A program made the position numbers and the translations under genes. This document shows positions 6,277 to 13,265 of a stretch of DNA of 20,181 nt, in pieces. Source of the DNA: JAVJUS01 sp040220455 (GTDB lineage Bacteria > Pseudomonadota > Alphaproteobacteria > DSM-16000 > Inquilinaceae); the NCBI GenBank assembly GCA_040220455.1, contig JAVJUS010000008.1, forward strand, positions 1-20,181. Direction: 5' to 3'. The notes under the pieces are model-generated. The model saw only the letters and a list, made by a program, of their open reading frames with translations. It was not told where the DNA came from and did no database searches. Position 1 is the stretch's first letter. Each line of letters starts with the position of its first letter.

Positions 6277-8091
6277 TTAGCCGAACAGCGCCAGGACCGC
6301 CTGGGGCTGCTGGTTGGCGATCGACAGGGCCTGCAGACCCAGCTGCTGCTGGACCTGAAGCGCCTGGAACTTCGCGCTCTCCTCCGCCATGTTGGCGTCG
6401 ATGAGCGAGCTGATGCCGTCGTTCAGGGTGTTGGTCAGCGACTCCAGGAACTGGTCCTGGTTGTCCAGACGCTGGGAGATCGAGCCGAAGGTGGCCGTGA
6501 CCTCCTGCATCTTCTGGACCGCCGCCTCGACCTTGTCGATCTCGGCCTCGAGCGTCAGGGCGTAGGAGCGATCGTTCTCGATCGTGACGGACGCCTGCGC
6601 CGTCAGGTCGAGCTGATCGTCGCCGCCGGCACTGGTGTCCCGGGCCTCGAAGCCGCGAACCGAGACGCCCTCGCCGGTGCCCGTGGTCACCACGGACAGC
6701 TCCGAACCGTTCTGCTCGATCGACAGGCCCAGATCGACCAGCGTGTTGGCCGAGATGCCGGCATCCGACGCCGCCGTCAGGATGGCGGTCTCGAGCTCGG
6801 TGGCCAGGCTGTCGACACCGTTGTTGCCCGCAGTGTTGTCGAAGTCGGAGCCGTCACCGGCGGCCGCACCGCCGGCCGCGGCGAGCGTGACCGACAGGTC
6901 CTCGCCGTTCGGACCGGTCAGGCTCAAGGAGACCTGCGACGTGTCCGCGAGAGCGGCGTTGAAGGTGATCGACGAGTCGTCGAAGCCCACGGTCGACTGC
7001 TGCGCCGCTTCGAAGGTCTGCGTGCCGAAGGATGCCGTACCCGGCGTCGCCAGGGTCAGCACGACCGGCTCGTCGTTGCCGTTCACGCCGTTCTGGGCGA
7101 TCGAGTAGGAATCCGCCTCGGTCGAGTCGGCGATCTCGAAGCCGACGCTGTTGCCGCCGTCCTGGACCGCCGCGACGCTCAGGCCCGTGTCCTCGAAGGT
7201 GATGGTGTCACCGTCGCTGACCGAGTTGCCGTCTGCGTCCTCGACCTGCACGCCCTGGACGTTGCCGGCGCCGAACTTGGCGACGATGTCGTCGATCGCC
7301 GCGTTGATCGTGCCGGACGTGTCGAAGGTGTTGGCGTTGTTGGCCGTGCCCGTGTCCGCGCCCGTCATGGTGAAGCGGTACAGGTTGCCCGCCTGGTCAC
7401 GAACGTTGACCTCGACCGTGTCGCCGGCCGCGAGAGCCGAGGAGCCGTCGCCGACGACGTCGACGCTGACCTTCGACAGACCCGCGTCCTTGCCGAGATT
7501 GGTCCGGTTGACGTTGATCGTGTCGATCGCCTCGGTCGACTCGCTCTTGCCGAGCTCCGTGGTCGAGATGTTGGTGTGGCCGACGCTGATGAAGGACGGG
7601 GTCGGGGCCGAGCTCGCCGACGCGCGGTCGAGCGAGGACAGGACCTTGAGCTCCTTGCCGGAAGCCGCGGACTCGGAGTCGCCGACCAGGTTCACGCCGT
7701 TGAACTGGGCCGAGCTGACGATCGAGTTGATCTGGTCGCGGATCTGGCCGATGTCGCGCTGCAAGGCGGCCCGGTCCACGTTCTCCGACTGCGCCTGGAC
7801 GACCTTCTCCTTGAGCTGGCCGAGCAGGTCGGAAACGCTCTCCGACGCGTTGAGCGCCACGTCGACCGTGCCCTTGCCGAGCGCGATGGTCTCGCGGATC
7901 GACTTGAAGCCGGCGACGTCGTTCTTCATGCCCAGCGACACGGAGAAGGAGGACGCGTTGTCCTTCGCGGAGCCAACCCGCAGGCCGGTGTTGATCCGCT
8001 CCTGGACCGTGTTCAGGGAGGTCTGGGTCTTGTTGAGGTTGAACAGCGCGGAGGCGGCCTGCGCGTTGTTCAGAATCGAGAACGAAGCCAT
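6277..8091 (-). CDS. fliC: Flagellin A, large form (604 aa)
   Basis: Paralogue of flagellin B. The N-terminal D0/D1 region runs MASFSILNNAQAASALFNLN through FNGVNLVG. The C-terminal region, about residues 500-604, ends LGLQALSIANQQPQAVLALFG. The ~360-residue central insert aligns with that of flagellin B, including TMTGADTGTA, VQDGGNSVGF, LTGPNGEDLSV, GDGSDFDNT and NNGVDSLATELETAI, so both descend from one already enlarged flagellin. The start is supported by GAAGCGAGGA eight bases upstream. No sigma-54 promoter is evident upstream, unlike flagellin B; two CtrA-like sites lie 90-205 bases upstream. Confidence 0.97.
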   Translation of the reverse strand: MASFSILNNAQAASALFNLNKTQTSLNTVQERINTGLRVGSAKDNASSFSVSLGMKNDVAGFKSIRETIALGKGTVDVALNASESVSDLLGQLKEKVVQAQSENVDRAALQRDIGQIRDQINSIVSSAQFNGVNLVGDSESAASGKELKVLSSLDRASASSAPTPSFISVGHTNISTTELGKSESTEAIDTINVNRTNLGKDAGLSKVSVDVVGDGSSALAAGDTVEVNVRDQAGNLYRFTMTGADTGTANNANTFDTSGTINAAIDDIVAKFGAGNVQGVQVEDADGNSVSDGDTITFEDTGLSVAAVQDGGNSVGFEIADSTEADSYSIAQNGVNGNDEPVVLTLATPGTASFGTQTFEAAQQSTVGFDDSSITFNAALADTSQVSLSLTGPNGEDLSVTLAAAGGAAAGDGSDFDNTAGNNGVDSLATELETAILTAASDAGISANTLVDLGLSIEQNGSELSVVTTGTGEGVSVRGFEARDTSAGGDDQLDLTAQASVTIENDRSYALTLEAEIDKVEAAVQKMQEVTATFGSISQRLDNQDQFLESLTNTLNDGISSLIDANMAEESAKFQALQVQQQLGLQALSIANQQPQAVLALFG

Positions 8092-8099
8092 GAGATGTT

Positions 8100-8109
8100 T
8101 CCTCGCTTC
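8100..8109 (-). promoter_or_regulatory. Conserved ribosome-binding element of flagellin A
   Basis: GAAGCGAGGA on the minus strand, 8 bases before the ATG at 8091, is identical in sequence and spacing to the element at 4253-4262 before flagellin B. It contains the Shine-Dalgarno core and may be part of an FlbT-responsive leader. Confidence 0.55.
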
Positions 8110-8179
8110 TGCGGGATGGAACGCCGTCCCTTCGGAACGGATGGCACTTCGGCCATGGCCGCATTCAACGGGGAAAATC

Positions 8180-8195
8180 TTACCGAGGGATTAAC
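8180..8195. promoter_or_regulatory. CtrA-like site upstream of flagellin A
   Basis: TTACCGAGGGATTAAC matches the CtrA pattern TTAA-N7-TTAAC with one mismatch in the first half. It lies 89-104 bases upstream of the flagellin A start codon, a position compatible with a promoter for that gene. Confidence 0.45.
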
Positions 8196-8274
8196 ATGCC
8201 GATGGGAAAACCCTGCCGGCCGCCACGCCCCTCCTTGCCGATTGGAGTCGTCGCGTCCCGCTTCCGACATTCTC

Positions 8275-8296
8275 ATGGTTAACGTCAGTTAACCAT
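8275..8296. promoter_or_regulatory. Palindromic double CtrA-type half-site
   Basis: ATGGTTAAC, four bases GTCA, then GTTAACCAT form perfect 9-bp inverted arms. Each arm contains the TTAACCAT octamer associated with CtrA binding, and the two TTAA cores are 6 bases apart. It lies between the divergent flagellin A and FlaG-like genes, so it could control either or both. Confidence 0.55.
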
Positions 8297-8622
8297 ACCA
8301 TCTGTTCCATGATGATTACATGGCCCATCGGCGAAACGCGATCACCCTTCCCGGGTTTTGCCATACTCGGGAATTCGTTCGCCATCGACTATTTAATTGT
8401 ATTTTAGGCGTTCGTGCTTTACCGTTCGTGTGACAGTGTCTATGTGAGGTTTAGCGCTCTCGTCGGAGCGTAACGTCGAGGATGCGTGGCCGTCGGCGCC
8501 GACCGGGCCACTCGGACGGCCGGCCCTCCGGCCCCTCTCCCCCGAAATCCCGGGGGCGCTCTGGCGAAACCGGAGCGGGGGCGAGCACCGGGCACGGATC
8601 CGCGAGCGAGGAGGAGCGGGCG

Positions 8623-9192
8623 ATGATCGACTCGATCTCGGCAAGCGCGTCTCCCGCCGCTCTGTTGACGGCGGCGGATGCGGGCCGGGCATTCCGTGCG
8701 CCCGGCATCGCCGGCGGCGGCCCCCGGCCGTCGGCCCAGTCCGCCGGCGATACTCGCCCCAGCGGCGTCGGCCCCATGACGGGATCAGGCGCGCCGGGGC
8801 CCGCACCGTCGGGCCCGAGCGAGGCGACCCGGTCGACCGGATCCACGAGCGAGACGGAGCGGGCGACGGCCACGGCTGCCGACCGGCCCGGCGAGACCCG
8901 CGCGAGCGAGGACGCCCGCCGCGATCCCCGATTGCCCGGCATGCCCGACGGCATCGAGCGCATGGTGCGCGCCGCGCGCCAGGCGGCCGAGAACTGGCGC
9001 ACGCGGCTGGACCCGGAAACCCTCCGGCTGTTCACGGAGGTCGTCGATCCCGTGACGCGGGAGGCGCGCTATCGCGTGCCCCCGACGGCCATCTCCGAGG
9101 CGGCCGAGCGCGAGAGCGAGTTCCGCGCGCGCTATGAACGGATGACGCGGCCCCTGGTCGAGGCCCAGGACGCCCCTGCCCGTCTCCTCTGA
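8623..9192 (+). CDS. FlaG-like small flagellar protein (tentative)
   Basis: I start the gene at ATG 8623 because GAGGAG lies six bases before it; the upstream part of the open frame is Arg/Pro-rich and unconvincing. The 189-residue product begins MIDSISASASPAALL, has a long Ser/Gly/Pro/Thr-rich disordered region (about residues 25-110), and then a conserved-looking C-terminal part. There, LDPETLRLFTEVVDPVTREARYRVPP (about residues 130-155, part) resembles the FlaG pattern of a short acidic strand, a D-x-x-T-x-E turn and a closing R-x-P-P. FlaG proteins are encoded beside flagellins and affect filament length. An uncharacterised protein remains possible. Confidence 0.45.
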   Translation: MIDSISASASPAALLTAADAGRAFRAPGIAGGGPRPSAQSAGDTRPSGVGPMTGSGAPGPAPSGPSEATRSTGSTSETERATATAADRPGETRASEDARRDPRLPGMPDGIERMVRAARQAAENWRTRLDPETLRLFTEVVDPVTREARYRVPPTAISEAAERESEFRARYERMTRPLVEAQDAPARLL

Positions 9193-9389
9193 CGGCGGCG
9201 CCCCGCGACCGCCGACCCATCCCGGCGGCGGCCACGGCGCGCCATGACGCGTGGCCGGGCGCCCGCCGTAACGAGACCCGGCGCGACTGCCGTGACGTGA
9301 TCGGCGTCGCCGGGCGCTGGCCCGAGCGGCAGGCAATCGCACAACTTCAAGCTGCGCACCGCCCTCACGCCGCCCTGCGCCACCGGCTG

Positions 9390-9397
9390 TTAACCAT
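9390..9397 (+). promoter_or_regulatory. CtrA half-site upstream of sciP
   Basis: TTAACCAT matches the octamer form of the CtrA site. Seven bases after TTAA comes GTTTAG, a poor second half. It lies about 260 bases before the sciP start, in the only T-rich part of the spacer. CtrA control of sciP is known in Caulobacter. Confidence 0.45.
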
Positions 9398-9605
9398 GTT
9401 GTTTAGCTCTTTTTTAAGCCAGACGGCCTAGCGTCCTTCACGACAAATGGTTGCCAGGCCGCCGCTTCGGCGCCCCGCCCCTCCCTGCCGCGAAAGTGCG
9501 GCGAACAGGCGACGGGACGCGACGACGGAGGGCCGGGCGCCGGAAGAGGTCGGCGCCAGAGCGGTGTCGGCGCGCCGCCGACGCACCACTCGGACCCGCT
9601 CGATC

Positions 9606-9645
9606 CGCTCAGGTTCGCTCGGGTTCGCTTCGGTCGGGTTCGGTT
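9606..9645 (+). repeat. Imperfect 10-bp tandem repeat before sciP
   Basis: Units CGCTCAGGTT (9606-9615) and CGCTCGGGTT (9616-9625) are followed by two more diverged units ending CGGTT at 9645. The array stops two bases before the AAGGAG of sciP (9647-9652), so it lies in the mRNA leader. Confidence 0.55.
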
Positions 9646-9659
9646 CAAGGAGTTGCTCG

Positions 9660-10151
9660 ATGAGCCAGTCTTCCAACGGTCGACACGGTGCCGTCATCGG
9701 CCCGGGCGGTCGGCCGCTGACATTGGAGGACTTGCCCCCGCCGGAGACCAAGCGGTGGGTCAGCCGGCGCAAGGCCGAGGTGGTCACCGCCGTGCGCGCC
9801 GGCCTGCTGACGCTCGAGGACGCCTGCCGGCGCTACAATCTCTCCGTCGAGGAATTCCTGTCCTGGCAGCGTCTGATCGAGAGCCACGGCGTCGCCGGCC
9901 TGCGCGCCACGCGCCTCCAGGACTATCGCCGCGAGCCGGAGTCCGACGACCCCGGATACGACGCCGCGGCCTCGTCGGCGGACGGCAACGCGACCGAAGA
10001 CGTCAGCGGCGACGCGATCCCGTCCGACGGGTCGCGCCGACCGGCACGCAACACGGCCGGCGGCCTGGGGGGCGGCACGCTCTCCGCCGGCGCCCCGGCG
10101 ACCGGTGCGATGTCCGCCGGCTGGTCGGGCGCCGCCTGGGGCGACGACTGA
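9660..10151 (+). CDS. sciP: CtrA inhibitor SciP with long C-terminal extension
   Basis: SciP (DUF1153) is a small helical protein that binds CtrA and blocks its recruitment of RNA polymerase in swarmer cells. The signature is clear at residues 23-87: LPPPETKRWVSRRKAEVV, TLEDACRRYNLSVEEFLSWQ, and LRATRLQDYR. The ATG at 9660 is chosen because AAGGAG (9647-9652) precedes it by 7 bases; the frame is open further upstream but has no matching signal. The family is normally about 90 residues. This protein has 163, with a Gly/Ala/Ser/Asp-rich disordered tail from about residue 90. It sits just upstream of the CtrA-type early flagellar operon. Confidence 0.93.
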   Translation: MSQSSNGRHGAVIGPGGRPLTLEDLPPPETKRWVSRRKAEVVTAVRAGLLTLEDACRRYNLSVEEFLSWQRLIESHGVAGLRATRLQDYRREPESDDPGYDAAASSADGNATEDVSGDAIPSDGSRRPARNTAGGLGGGTLSAGAPATGAMSAGWSGAAWGDD

Positions 10152-10338
10152 GCCTCGACGATCGCTCCGACGCCGCTGCCCGCCCGGCCCCGACTCTTCC
10201 GAGCCTTTGGATTTCCCCGCGCCCCTGGCCGACATTCGGCCGGGCACGGCCCGGGCTTCGCCCCGTTCCCGCGGCCGGCGCTCGACGGGACCCGATCTGC
10301 GCCGATCGATGGATTGCTAGGCAAATTTTTCCCGGCGG

Positions 10339-10355
10339 TTAACCAACTCTTCACC
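10339..10355 (+). promoter_or_regulatory. CtrA-like site upstream of fliF
   Basis: TTAACCAACTCTTCACC matches TTAA-N7-TTAAC with one clear mismatch in the second half (TTCAC). It lies 53-69 bases before the fliF start codon. The fliF operon of Caulobacter is a direct CtrA target. Confidence 0.6.
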
Positions 10356-10407
10356 ACGCCCCCATAACGTCCTGTGGCAACGAGAAAATCCTTTCCCGGG
10401 GCGCTGC

Positions 10408-12117
10408 GTGAACGGTTTTCTACAGACATTGCGGGGGCTCGGCCCCGCTCGCCTGGTGGCGGTCGGCGCGGTCGGTCTCGGCCTGCTCGTCTTCTTCATC
10501 TTCCTGGCGACGCGGCTCCAGACCACCGACATGGCGCTGCTCTACGGCGAGCTCGACATGACCGACAGCGCCGAGATCGCCGGTCAGCTCGACCAGATGG
10601 GCGTGCCCTACGAGGTGCAGGGCAACGGCGCCACGATCATGGTGCCGTCGGACCAGGTCGACCGGCTGCGCCTCGCCATGGCGCGCAGCGGCCTGCCCTC
10701 CGGCGGGTCGATCGGCTACGAGATCTTCGACCAGTCGGACGGGTTCGGCACGACGAGCTTCGTGCAGAACATCAACCGCCTGCGCGCCATGGAGGGCGAG
10801 CTGGCGCGCACCGTCTCGTCGATCGCGGGGGTTCGCTCCGCGCGCGTCCATCTGGTCCTGCCGGAGCGCGAGCTCTTCAGCCGCGACGTGCCGGAGCCGA
10901 CGGCCTCGGTCGTGGTGACGCTGGACAGCTCGGGGCTGACCGGGGAGCAGATCCTGTCGATCCGCCAGCTCGTCGCCGCCGCCGTGCCGCGTCTCGAGCC
11001 CTCGAACATCTCCGTCGTCGACCACCGCGGCCAGCTCCTGGCGCGCGGGCCCGGCGGCGACGACGAGGCGCTCCAGCTCGCCAACAACGAGCAGATGCGC
11101 CGCGACTACGAGCGCCGGCTGACCGAGAAGGTGGAGGAGCTGGTCGCGCGCAGCGTCGGCTGGAGCAATGTCCGCGCCGAGGTCGCCGTGGACATGGACT
11201 TCGACCGGGTCGTCATCAACGAGGAGCGCTACGACCCCGACAGCCAGGTCGCCCGCTCGACCCAGTTCGTCGAGGAGGAGGAGAGCTCGTCGGATTCCAC
11301 CGGCCCCGACCCGGTGACCGTGGCCGAGACCCTGCCGGAAGCCGAACAGCAGGCCCCGCTCGCCGGCGGCGGCTCGACCGACGAGCGCTCGCGCATCGAG
11401 GAGACGGTCAACTACGAGATCAACCGGACGGTCAGCGAAACGGTGCGCGAGGTCGGGCGGGTCCAGCGGATGTCGGTCGCGGTCATGGTCGACGGCACCT
11501 ATGTCGAGAATGCCGAGGGCCAGATGGAGTTCGTCGAGCGCCCTGAGGCGCAGCTCGCCAGCATCGACGCGCTGGTGCGCTCGGCCGTCGGGTTCGACGC
11601 CCAGCGCGGCGACACGGTCGAGGTCGTCTCGATGCGCTTCGCCGAGACCGAGGAGGAGGCCGCCCAGGCCGCCGCCGCGGGCACGCTGATGGGCCTCGAC
11701 AGGGCCGACCTGTTCCGGCTGGCGGAGATCCTGGTGCTCGGCATCGTCGCGGTGCTCGTGATCCTGCTGGTGGTCCGCCCGCTGATCGGCCGGCTGGTCG
11801 ACGGCCAGGGTGCCGCCGAGGGCCCGCGCGACGAGTTCGACATGCTGACCGGCGGCATCGGTCCGCAGCCGGCGCTGGCCGGCCCGGGCGCGGGCGGCAT
11901 CCCCGAACTCGCCGGACCGCGCGGCACGGGCCTCGCGACGACGGGGCTCGGCGGCGGCGGAGCCGAGGAGGAAAGCGAGCTCGACGCCATGATCGACATC
12001 GACCAGGTGGAAGGCCGCGTGCGCGCCTCCTCCCTCAAGAAGGTCGGCGAGATCATCGAGAAGCACCCCGAGGAGGCGGTCTCGATCATCCGCAACTGGA
12101 TGTACCAGGAGGCCTGA
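10408..12117 (+). CDS. fliF: Flagellar MS-ring protein FliF
   Basis: The 569-residue product forms the inner-membrane MS ring on which the export gate, rotor and rod assemble. An N-terminal membrane segment spans about residues 16-34 (LVAVGAVGLGLLVFFIFLA). The periplasmic ring-building part includes SGLPSGGSIGYEIFD, FVQNINRLRAMEGELARTV and RVHLVLPERELFSR. A second membrane segment lies at about 437-458. The C-terminal tail (VRASSLKKVGEIIEKHPEEA) is the FliG-binding helix pair. A GTG start at 10408 is chosen because it directly precedes the first helix; the ribosome-binding site is weak. It is the first gene of the rightward operon and has a CtrA-like site upstream. Confidence 0.97.
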   Translation: MNGFLQTLRGLGPARLVAVGAVGLGLLVFFIFLATRLQTTDMALLYGELDMTDSAEIAGQLDQMGVPYEVQGNGATIMVPSDQVDRLRLAMARSGLPSGGSIGYEIFDQSDGFGTTSFVQNINRLRAMEGELARTVSSIAGVRSARVHLVLPERELFSRDVPEPTASVVVTLDSSGLTGEQILSIRQLVAAAVPRLEPSNISVVDHRGQLLARGPGGDDEALQLANNEQMRRDYERRLTEKVEELVARSVGWSNVRAEVAVDMDFDRVVINEERYDPDSQVARSTQFVEEEESSSDSTGPDPVTVAETLPEAEQQAPLAGGGSTDERSRIEETVNYEINRTVSETVREVGRVQRMSVAVMVDGTYVENAEGQMEFVERPEAQLASIDALVRSAVGFDAQRGDTVEVVSMRFAETEEEAAQAAAAGTLMGLDRADLFRLAEILVLGIVAVLVILLVVRPLIGRLVDGQGAAEGPRDEFDMLTGGIGPQPALAGPGAGGIPELAGPRGTGLATTGLGGGGAEEESELDAMIDIDQVEGRVRASSLKKVGEIIEKHPEEAVSIIRNWMYQEA

Positions 12118-12235
12118 CGCCGGTTCCCTCGACCCCACCCACCGCGCCATCCCGGCCATCGTTTCCGATCCCGACCGACCCGACCCGCCCTGAACCGGGA
12201 CCCCCTTTCCCGGCCCAGCAAGGACAGAGCCCCTC

Positions 12236-13261
12236 ATGTCGGCCATCCGCGTGCGTGAAGACTACCGAAGCCTCTCCGGACCGGAGAAGGCGGCCGTGCT
12301 GATGCTGGCCCTCGGCGAGGAGCATGCCGCCCGGCTGTTCACCCACATGGACGAGGAGGAGATCAAGGAGCTCTCCCAGACCATGGCGAACCTGGGCACG
12401 ATCAGCGCCACGCTGGTCGAGCGCCTGTGCGTCGAGTTCGCCGAGCAGCTCTCCTCCAGCGGCACCCTGGTCGGCACCTACGACAGCACCGAGCGCCTGC
12501 TCCTCAAGGTCATGGATCGCGAGAAGGTCGACGCGATCATGGAGGAGATCCGCGGGCCGGCCGGCCGGACCATGTGGGAGAAGCTGGCCAACGTGAACGA
12601 GTCGGTGCTCGCCAACTACCTCAAGAACGAGTACCCGCAGACGGTCGCGGTCGTCCTCTCCAAGGTCCGCCCCGACCACGCCTCGCGCGTCCTGGCGCTG
12701 CTGCCCGAGAGCTTCGCAATGGAGGTCGTCATGCGCATGCTGCGCATGGAGGCAGTGCAGAAGGACGTGCTCGACGACGTCGAGCGCACGCTGCGCACGG
12801 AGTTCATGACCAACCTGGCGCGCACCAACCGCCGCGACAGCCACGAGATGATGGCCGACATCTTCAACAATCTCGACCGCCAGACGGAGAACAAGTTCCT
12901 CGCCGCCCTGGAGGAGCGCAACCGGGATTCCGCCGAGCGGATCAAGGCCCTCATGTTCACCTTCGAGGACCTGGCCCAGCTCGACCCGTCGGCGATCCAG
13001 ACGCTCATGCGCTCGGTCGAGAAGGACAAGCTGGCCATGGCGCTCAAGGGCGCGTCGGAGAGCCTGCGCGAGCACTTCTTCGCCAACATGTCCGAACGCG
13101 CCGGCAAGCTGATGCGCGAGGACATGTCGGCGATGGGCCCGGTGCGCCTGAAGGATGTCGACGAGGCCCAGATGACGCTGGTCCAGACGGCCAAGGACCT
13201 GGCCGCGCGGAACGAGATCGTCATCTCCGAGGGCAAGGGCGACGACGAGCTGGTGTACTGA
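12236..13261 (+). CDS. fliG: Flagellar motor switch protein FliG
   Basis: The 341-residue rotor protein connects FliF to FliM/FliN and carries the torque-generating helix. The N-terminal domain begins SGPEKAAVLMLALGEEHAARLF. The middle domain has NEYPQTVAVVLSKV near residue 131, where the family's usual EHPQ motif reads EYPQ. The C-terminal domain contains MFTFEDLAQLDPSAIQTLMR, then DKLAMALKGAS and the charged MSERAGKLMREDM helix that faces the stator. Length is normal. AAGGA lies about 11 bases before the ATG. It follows fliF by 118 bases and precedes fliH by 4. Confidence 0.97.
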   Translation: MSAIRVREDYRSLSGPEKAAVLMLALGEEHAARLFTHMDEEEIKELSQTMANLGTISATLVERLCVEFAEQLSSSGTLVGTYDSTERLLLKVMDREKVDAIMEEIRGPAGRTMWEKLANVNESVLANYLKNEYPQTVAVVLSKVRPDHASRVLALLPESFAMEVVMRMLRMEAVQKDVLDDVERTLRTEFMTNLARTNRRDSHEMMADIFNNLDRQTENKFLAALEERNRDSAERIKALMFTFEDLAQLDPSAIQTLMRSVEKDKLAMALKGASESLREHFFANMSERAGKLMREDMSAMGPVRLKDVDEAQMTLVQTAKDLAARNEIVISEGKGDDELVY

Positions 13262-13265
13262 CGCC

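Larger units (their letters stand above)
8092..8622. other. Divergent regulatory region between flagellin A and a FlaG-like gene
   Basis: No gene is supported in these 531 bases. The segment 8275-8460 is clearly more AT-rich than the rest of the window. It holds a CtrA-like site, a perfect inverted pair of TTAACCAT motifs and a GAGTC (GANTC class, CcrM methylation) at 8245-8249. Transcription runs away from it on both sides. Confidence 0.6.
9193..9659. other. Spacer upstream of sciP
   Basis: No supported gene lies here. A 6-bp hairpin directly after the preceding stop (9193-9198 with 9209-9214) could be a weak terminator. A CtrA half-site and a T-rich stretch at 9390-9416 probably mark the sciP promoter. 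A 10-base tandem repeat abuts the sciP ribosome-binding site. Confidence 0.5.

Noticed and set aside
8225..8246. Possible sigma-54 promoter for flagellin A (CGGCAAGGAGGGGCG on the minus strand)
   Set aside because: The GG to GC distance is 9 rather than 10 bases and neither box matches well. Sigma-54 promoters tolerate spacing changes poorly.
8344..8366. Possible second ftr element (GGCAAAACCCGGG on the minus strand) upstream of flagellin A
   Set aside because: It lacks a symmetric second arm and no sigma-54 promoter lies downstream of it at the expected distance.
8482..8622. Upstream extension of the FlaG-like gene
   Set aside because: The added 47 codons are Arg/Pro/Gly-rich and no ribosome-binding site precedes the first ATG; GAGGAG fits ATG 8623.
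9447..9659. Upstream extension of sciP to an earlier ATG
   Set aside because: The extra 71 codons are Arg/Ser-rich, cross the 10-bp tandem repeat and lack a Shine-Dalgarno, while AAGGAG is well placed before ATG 9660.
10240..10254. CCGGGC-ACG-GCCCGG hairpin between sciP and fliF
   Set aside because: A 6-bp GC dyad with a 3-base loop and no T-run is easily expected by chance at this base composition; neither a terminator nor an operator can be supported.
10420..12246. A 608-codon open frame on the minus strand
   Set aside because: It is antisense to fliF, which is a clear full-length gene, and has no recognisable domains.
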